From an uncultured Clostridia bacterium (GTDB lineage: Bacteria > Bacillota > Clostridia > Christensenellales > CAG-917): a stretch of DNA of 49,954 nucleotides. The number at the start of each line of letters is the position of its first letter. Positions within the stretch are counted from its first letter, which is position 1. The notes beneath the pieces were generated by a model. That model was not told the DNA's origin. It worked only from the letters and a program-made list of their open reading frames with translations, and did not search any database. The translations under genes and the position numbers were made by a program. Location: positions 1 through 49,954 of the forward strand of contig CALVKQ010000010.1 of the NCBI GenBank assembly GCA_944332815.1, read 5' to 3'. This document shows positions 45,517 through 49,954 of the stretch, one piece after another.

Positions 45517-46509
45517 ATGGCAGAAAAAGGCAACACGAATTTGCTCGAGCTCGCGCTGGCAAAGATCGAGAAGCAGTACGGCAAGGGCGCGGTCATGCGC
45601 CTCAACGACAGCGATGTGCAGCAGGTGGAAGCCATATCCACGGGCTGTCTTACATTGGATATAGCGCTCGGGATAGGCGGCGTCCCCAAGGGCAGGATAA
45701 TCGAGATATACGGGCCTGAGTCCTCGGGCAAGACCACCGTCGCTCTCCACATCGTGGCGGAGGTGCAGAAGGCAGGCGGCACCGCGGCGTTCATCGACGC
45801 GGAGCACGCGCTCGATCCTTCCTATGCGGCACGCCTGGGCGTCCAGCTGGAAAACCTCTACATCTCTCAGCCCGACAGCGGCGAGCAGGCGCTTTCCATC
45901 ATGGACACGCTCATCAGGAGCGGCGCGATCGACCTCGTGGTCGTGGACTCCGTCGCGGCGCTCACTCCCCAGGCGGAGATAGACGGCGAGATGGGCGACA
46001 CTCACGTCGGTTCGCAGGCGAGGATGATGTCGCAGGCGCTGCGCAAGATCACTGCCATCACTTCGAGGACGGGATGCTCCATCATCTTCATCAACCAGCT
46101 CCGCGAGAAAGTCGGCGTGGTGTACGGCAGTGCGGAAACCACCACCGGCGGCAAGGCGTTGAAGTTCTACGCTTCCGTCCGCATCGACGTCAGGCGCACG
46201 GAATCCATCAAGGACGGCAGCGATATCATCGGCAACCGCGTCAAGGCGAAGATAGTCAAGAACAAGGTCGCGCCTCCTTTCAAGGTGGCGGAGTTCGACA
46301 TAATGTACGGCACGGGCATCTCCACCCTCGGCTGCCTTATCGACCTCGGCGTGCAGAACGGTCTGATCCAAAAGAGCGGAAGCTGGTTCAGCTATAACGA
46401 CGAGAAGATAGGTCAGGGCAGAGAGAAAGCCATAGAGTTCCTGCGCGGCAATCCCGAGATCGCGGAGGAGATAGACCGCAAGATACGCGAGAAGTACGAA
46501 CTCGTCTGA
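45517..46509 (+). CDS. recA: Recombinase RecA
   Basis: Strand-exchange ATPase for homologous recombination and SOS induction. Walker A GPESSGKT is at 66-73, followed by [23 protein letters not shown], and [16 protein letters not shown] with the DNA-binding L1/L2 loops. The C-terminus is short (330 residues; no long acidic tail). Starts at ATG 45517 with AAAGGAG; an upstream in-frame ATG at 45484 lacks a site. A GGGCGA/TCGCCC hairpin (45477-45494) precedes the ribosome site. I find no convincing LexA box or strong promoter upstream. Confidence 0.97.
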   Translation: MAEKGNTNLLELALAKIEKQYGKGAVMRLNDSDVQQVEAISTGCLTLDIALGIGGVPKGRIIEIYGPESSGKTTVALHIVAEVQKAGGTAAFIDAEHALDPSYAARLGVQLENLYISQPDSGEQALSIMDTLIRSGAIDLVVVDSVAALTPQAEIDGEMGDTHVGSQARMMSQALRKITAITSRTGCSIIFINQLREKVGVVYGSAETTTGGKALKFYASVRIDVRRTESIKDGSDIIGNRVKAKIVKNKVAPPFKVAEFDIMYGTGISTLGCLIDLGVQNGLIQKSGSWFSYNDEKIGQGREKAIEFLRGNPEIAEEIDRKIREKYELV

Positions 46510-46528
46510 CAAAGACGCGAATACGGAT

Positions 46529-46556
46529 CGCCGCGCCGAAGGGTGCGGCGGTTTTT
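46529..46556 (+). terminator. Terminator after recA
   Basis: CGCCGC (46529-46534) pairs with GCGGCG (46545-46550), with further pairs inside, followed by GTTTTT. Confidence 0.8.
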
Positions 46557-46559
46557 ACG

Positions 46560-46713
46560 TTCCGCGGCGCGCAAAAAAGTTTTTGAACGGGAAAAAGTCC
46601 GCACGGGGAGTGTTTTCGGGCGGAATGCCACCTCATTTTTTTGACGAAGAACGTCGAAAGCGCGAGCGTGCGCGCGCACACATATCAATTTTGGGAGGTT
46701 TTAAGAGTTAAAC
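46560..46713 (+). other. Gap between recA terminator and rny promoter
   Basis: About 150 bases with A- and T-runs and a GACG-AAGAA-CGTC hairpin near 46643-46655. A GGGAGG at 46693 is not followed by a sensible reading frame. I see no gene, promoter or known RNA here. Confidence 0.4.
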
Positions 46714-46742
46714 TTGACGTATGTATAGATATAGTATATACT
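46714..46742 (+). promoter_or_regulatory. rny promoter
   Basis: TTGACG (46714-46719), 17 bases, TATACT (46737-46742), with a 77-base leader before the start codon. Confidence 0.8.
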
Positions 46743-46818
46743 TTATTACGACAAGGTGCGTGCTCGCGTCTGACGTGGGCGGAAAGCACTTTGATTATAT
46801 AAACGGAGAGGTCATTCG

Positions 46819-48435
46819 ATGACAAGCAGTATCGGTTTATTGCTTGCCGCACTCGAAGCCGGACCTGTTGCTGGGATCGCTATTGCAGCCCTCGTCGTCG
46901 GCGCGGCGATAGGGCTGATCGCATACAGATTGTATTCGCAGAACAAGATCGGTTTGGCAAAAAGAGAAGCGGCAAGGATCCTGGAAGAAGCAGGACTTGA
47001 AGCTAAAGCAATCAGAAAAGACGGCCTGTTGGAGGCAAAGGAACAACAAAACAAGCTCCGCGCGGAGTTCGAACGCGAAACCAAGGAGCGCAGGGCGGAT
47101 TGGCAGAGGACGGAAAACCGCCTCGTCCAAAAGGAAAACGCCATCGACCGCAAGGAGGAGAACCTCAATAAGAAAGAGGACGCTCTCGACAAGAAACTCG
47201 CGGAAGTCGAAAAGGCGCAGAAGAACATCGAAGAGCACCGTGAAAGGCTGAAAGCCATCGAAGCGGAACTCAACAATTCGCAGGAGATCATGCAGCGCGA
47301 GCTCGAAAGGGTCGCCGGCATGACCAGAGAGGAAGCTTCGGCGGAACTCAAAGAAGCCTTGCTCGAAGACGTCAAGAAGGGCGCCGCCGCAGAGGCGAAA
47401 GCGATCGAGGCGGAAGCCAAGGAAAACGCGGTCCGCGAAGCGCAGAACATAATCGCCACGGCGATACAGCGTTGCGCGGCGGATCACGCGACGGAAAACA
47501 CCGTCAGCGTCGTGGCGCTGCCCAACGACGAGATGAAGGGCAGGATAATCGGGCGCATGGGCAGGAACATCCGCGCGCTGGAATCCGCCACTGGCGTCGA
47601 CCTCATCATCGACGACACCCCCGACGTCATCACGCTGTCCAGTTTCGACCCTGTCAGGCGCGAAGTGGCGAGGCTCACACTGGAAAAGCTCATCGCGGAC
47701 GGACGCATTCATCCCGCGCGCATAGAGGAGATAGTGGACAAGGTGCGCCGCGAGGTCAACGCTTCCATAAAGGAAGCCGGCGAAGAAGCGGTGTTCGAAG
47801 CAGGCGTACACGGGCTGCATCCCGAGCTTGTGAAGATCCTCGGCAGGTTGAAGTACCGCACCAGCTACGGACAGAACGTGCTCAAACATTCTTTGGAAGT
47901 CAGTTTCCTCGCCTCTCTCATGGCGCAGGAACTCGGCATAGACCCCAAGGTCGCAAAACGCGCCGGTCTGTTGCACGACATCGGCAAGGCGGTGGACCAT
48001 GAGGTGGAGGGCACTCACATCCAGATAGGTGTGGAGCTCGCCAAGCGTTATAAGGAACACGGCGACGTCATCCACGCAATAGCCGCGCATCACAACGATA
48101 TAGAGCCCGAAACCATAGCCGCGGTGCTGGTGCAGGCGGCGGACGCGATATCCTCCGCTCGTCCCGGCGCAAGGCGAGAGTCGCTGGAAAACTATGTCAA
48201 GCGCATCGAGAAGCTGGAAGACATCGCGAAGTCCTTCGACGGTGTGGAGCAGACCTTTGCCGTGCAGGCAGGGCGCGAGATACGCGTCATGGTCAAGCCC
48301 GAAAAGGTGGACGACGCGGCAACGGTGTTCCTTGCGCGCGAGATCGCCGAAAAGCTGGAAAACGAGCTGGAATATCCCGGGCAGATCAAGGTCAACGTCA
48401 TCCGCGAGGTGAGAAGCGTAGATTATGCGAAATGA
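46819..48435 (+). CDS. rny: Ribonuclease Y
   Basis: Membrane-bound endoribonuclease that starts mRNA decay in Bacillota. An N-terminal membrane segment ([20 protein letters not shown], about residues 16-36) precedes a long charged coiled coil (about 50-200, heptads of Glu/Lys), a KH domain ([20 protein letters not shown], near residue 240) and an HD domain ([30 protein letters not shown] and [11 protein letters not shown]). 538 residues, complete. Its 3' end overlaps the next gene by 11 bases. Confidence 0.97.
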   Translation: MTSSIGLLLAALEAGPVAGIAIAALVVGAAIGLIAYRLYSQNKIGLAKREAARILEEAGLEAKAIRKDGLLEAKEQQNKLRAEFERETKERRADWQRTENRLVQKENAIDRKEENLNKKEDALDKKLAEVEKAQKNIEEHRERLKAIEAELNNSQEIMQRELERVAGMTREEASAELKEALLEDVKKGAAAEAKAIEAEAKENAVREAQNIIATAIQRCAADHATENTVSVVALPNDEMKGRIIGRMGRNIRALESATGVDLIIDDTPDVITLSSFDPVRREVARLTLEKLIADGRIHPARIEEIVDKVRREVNASIKEAGEEAVFEAGVHGLHPELVKILGRLKYRTSYGQNVLKHSLEVSFLASLMAQELGIDPKVAKRAGLLHDIGKAVDHEVEGTHIQIGVELAKRYKEHGDVIHAIAAHHNDIEPETIAAVLVQAADAISSARPGARRESLENYVKRIEKLEDIAKSFDGVEQTFAVQAGREIRVMVKPEKVDDAATVFLAREIAEKLENELEYPGQIKVNVIREVRSVDYAK

Positions 48436-49120
48436 TCACGTCAAGAGCACGGAAGAGCTCGCGCTCATGCGCCGTGCGGCACGCATCACCGACGACGTTT
48501 ACGAGCATATCCTGGGCATCGTGCGCGAGGGCGTGACCGAACGCGAACTTGCGGACGAGATATTGCATAAGACCCTTGAACTGGGGGCGGAAGGAGTGTC
48601 CTTCGACACGATAGTCGCTTTCGGCGCCGGCGGTGCGGAACCTCATCACGTTCCCACGGACACGCCGCTTGAACGGGGCGTACTCGTCACGATAGACATG
48701 GGCTCCGTGGTGGGCGGACTGTGCTCCGATTTTACTCGGACGTTCGCTTTCGGCGAGGTCGGAGAGGAGGAGCGCGAGATATACGCCATCGTTCTGGAAG
48801 CGCAGAAGAGGGCGCTCGCTGCGGTCGCGGACGGGGCAAGGTGCAGTGCGGTCGATGCCGTCGCGCGCAACTATATCGCGGAGCGCGGCTACGGCGAGTT
48901 CTACATTCACGGCACCGGACACGGGGTAGGGACGGAGATACACGAGCCTCCGACCCTCAACGGAAAGAGCGAGGAAACCCTCGCGGCAGGTCAGGCGGTC
49001 ACCGTGGAGCCGGGCATATACCTCCCGGGCAGGATGGGCGTGCGCATCGAAGACATGGTGCTTGTGGGAGAGGGGAAACCTTTCAGCAGGCATACGACGG
49101 AGCTTTTGACGCTCCGATAA
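48425..49120 (+). CDS. M24 metallopeptidase, Xaa-Pro aminopeptidase catalytic domain only
   Basis: A 231-residue pita-bread-fold peptidase. Metal ligands appear in order: [18 protein letters not shown] (two Asp), [15 protein letters not shown] (His), [11 protein letters not shown] (Glu) and [10 protein letters not shown] (final Glu). The wording of these motifs is that of Xaa-Pro aminopeptidase (PepP/YqhT), which precedes efp in many Bacillota, but the N-terminal creatinase domain of about 125 residues is absent. The size is like methionine aminopeptidase, yet the motifs are not. It would cleave X-Pro peptides. Start at ATG 48425 inside rny. Confidence 0.88.
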   Translation: MRNDHVKSTEELALMRRAARITDDVYEHILGIVREGVTERELADEILHKTLELGAEGVSFDTIVAFGAGGAEPHHVPTDTPLERGVLVTIDMGSVVGGLCSDFTRTFAFGEVGEEEREIYAIVLEAQKRALAAVADGARCSAVDAVARNYIAERGYGEFYIHGTGHGVGTEIHEPPTLNGKSEETLAAGQAVTVEPGIYLPGRMGVRIEDMVLVGEGKPFSRHTTELLTLR

Positions 49121-49145
49121 GAAATCAACGACAGGAGATAAATTT

Positions 49146-49709
49146 ATGGCACAAATTATGGCAGGCGACCTCCGCAAAGGAGTCACGTTCCTCTATGAGA
49201 ACAACATCATGACGGTTGTGGATTTCCAGCACGTCAAACCCGGAAAGGGCGCGGCTTTCGTCCGCACCAAGATGAAGAACGTCGTCACGGGCAGCGTGCT
49301 CGAAAAGACGTTCAACCCCACCGAAAAGTTCGACCTCGCTCACATCGAAACCAAGAATATGGAGTATCTCTACAACGACGGCGAGTTCTACTACTTCATG
49401 GACAGCGAAACGTATGAGCAGATCCCCCTCAACCACAGCCAGGTGGAGGACGCTCTCAACTTCGTCAAAGAGAATATGAACGTCACCATGAAGTTCTTCC
49501 AGGGCGCGCCTTTCTCCGTCGAGCCCCCGAACTTCGTCGAGCTCAAGATCACCGTCTGCGAGCCGGCAGTCGTCGGCAACACCGCCACCAACGCCACCAA
49601 GCCCGCGACCCTCGAAACCGGTTACTCCCTGCAAGTCCCGATGTTCGTGAACGAAGGGGATACTATACGTATAGATACGCGCACGGGCGAGTACATGTCC
49701 CGTGTCTGA
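49146..49709 (+). CDS. efp: Elongation factor P
   Basis: Relieves ribosome stalling at polyproline. Three OB-like beta domains; the tip loop of domain I reads [11 protein letters not shown] with Lys near residue 34, the residue modified in many species. The C-terminal [17 protein letters not shown] is typical. 187 residues, complete. AGGAG precedes ATG 49146. The TGA stop (49707-49709) lies inside the terminal repeat of element C, whose first base is the last base of the final sense codon. Confidence 0.96.
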   Translation: MAQIMAGDLRKGVTFLYENNIMTVVDFQHVKPGKGAAFVRTKMKNVVTGSVLEKTFNPTEKFDLAHIETKNMEYLYNDGEFYYFMDSETYEQIPLNHSQVEDALNFVKENMNVTMKFFQGAPFSVEPPNFVELKITVCEPAVVGNTATNATKPATLETGYSLQVPMFVNEGDTIRIDTRTGEYMSRV

Positions 49710-49829
49710 GGGCACTATTCGGCGAATAACATCGTCAAATCCCCCGTCGTGGATGCTCACGTACGTCGTTGTACGCTCCGCCTCCCGACGGGGGCTTTTC
49801 CTTGTTCTTCATCCGAATATTGCCCTCAG
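49706..49829. repeat. Inverted-repeat element C (complete), overlapping the efp stop
   Basis: A 124-base element. Terminal repeats at 49706-49722 (CTGAGGGCACTATTCGG) and 49813-49829 match at 16 of 17 bases when inverted. Inside is a 9-bp stem CCCCCGTCG (49741-49749)/CGACGGGGG (49786-49794) followed by CTTTTCCTTG, which resembles a terminator, and the GTGGATGCTCACGTACG...GTACGCTCC core. No coding capacity. Confidence 0.88.
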
Positions 49830-49842
49830 AGAAGTCTGAAGT

Positions 49843-49954
49843 CCTCATTTAGCGAACAACATCGTCAAAACTCCTGCCGTGGATGCTCACGTACGTCGTT
49901 GTACGCTCCGCCTCCCGACGGGGGCTTTTCCTTGTTCTTCATCCGAATATTGCC
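49843..49954. repeat. Inverted-repeat element D, cut by the window edge
   Basis: The right 77 bases (49878-49954) are identical to 49748-49824 of element C. The left end differs: CTCATTTAGCGAACAACATCGTC resembles the left end of element A (GTCATTTAGCGA), here compared only over shared motifs. The left arm of the inner stem (CTCCTGCCG) no longer pairs well with CGACGGGGG. Confidence 0.85.

Noticed and set aside
48425..49120. Methionine aminopeptidase (map), suggested by length
   Set aside because: The motif wording ([34 protein letters not shown]) and the efp neighbour fit Xaa-Pro aminopeptidase better.

Overview
The window reads as chromosomal DNA of a GC-rich, low-complexity-poor member of the Bacillota, most likely class Clostridia (a gut-type lineage is plausible, but genus cannot be read from this). 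Pointers are the mcsA-mcsB-clpC cluster, RNase Y, HemZ, separate SecD and SecF, the recJ-relA-MBL hydrolase-hemZ run, and the order rpsO-pnp-polysaccharide deacetylase-M16 peptidase, all familiar from Bacillota. Almost every promoter that can be read is a housekeeping type (TTGNNN, 17 bp, TATAAT-like) and most genes sit in tightly overlapping ATGA/TGATG operons.

Layout. 0-0.6 kb: a five-tRNA operon (Gly, Arg, His, Gln, Lys) on the minus strand with promoter and terminator. 0.7-3.1 kb: dinB-rdgB-phosphoesterase, minus strand. 3.1-8.2 kb: galE-mcsA-mcsB-clpC, driven from a promoter that overlaps the divergent dinB promoter; ctsR is absent. 8.2-9.9 kb: two unrecognised genes flanking a five-unit, 46-bp palindromic tandem array. 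10-18.9 kb: a short ribosome hibernation factor, sugar isomerase-like protein, pgi, a 5'-nucleotidase, a degenerate ABC ATPase, ruvC, ruvA, ruvB, queA, tgt. 19-29.3 kb: yajC, an inverted small membrane gene, secD, secF, recJ, relA, an MBL hydrolase, hemZ. 29.3-32.4 kb: an AT-richer accessory insertion holding a small membrane protein gene and an 855-residue TIR/NB-ARC-like/helical-repeat protein, a candidate NLR-like immune receptor. 32.5-35 kb: rpsO and pnp. 35.0-35.9 kb: a gene-free stretch crowded with inverted repeats. 35.9-38.4 kb: polysaccharide deacetylase-like protein, M16 peptidase, dimeric dUTPase. 38.6-46.5 kb: ftsK, rimO, pgsA, a stand-alone FtsK-gamma-like winged helix protein, a short CinA, recA. 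46.7-49.7 kb: rny, a short M24 peptidase, efp, followed by two copies of a repeat family also found behind pnp.

Most of the window is core machinery: protein quality control, recombination and repair (DinB, RuvABC, RecJ, RecA), tRNA queuosine synthesis (QueA, Tgt), secretion (YajC, SecD, SecF), stringent response, RNA decay (PNPase, RNase Y), chromosome segregation and phospholipid synthesis. The novelty lies in the spaces between and in altered family members: the TIR-NLR-like gene; a family of terminator-bearing inverted-repeat elements that abut or supply stop codons; the 46-bp palindromic array whose arms co-vary; a transporter-type ATPase that has lost its catalytic residues; genes with -10 boxes only six bases from the start codon; and an mcsAB-clpC operon without its usual repressor.
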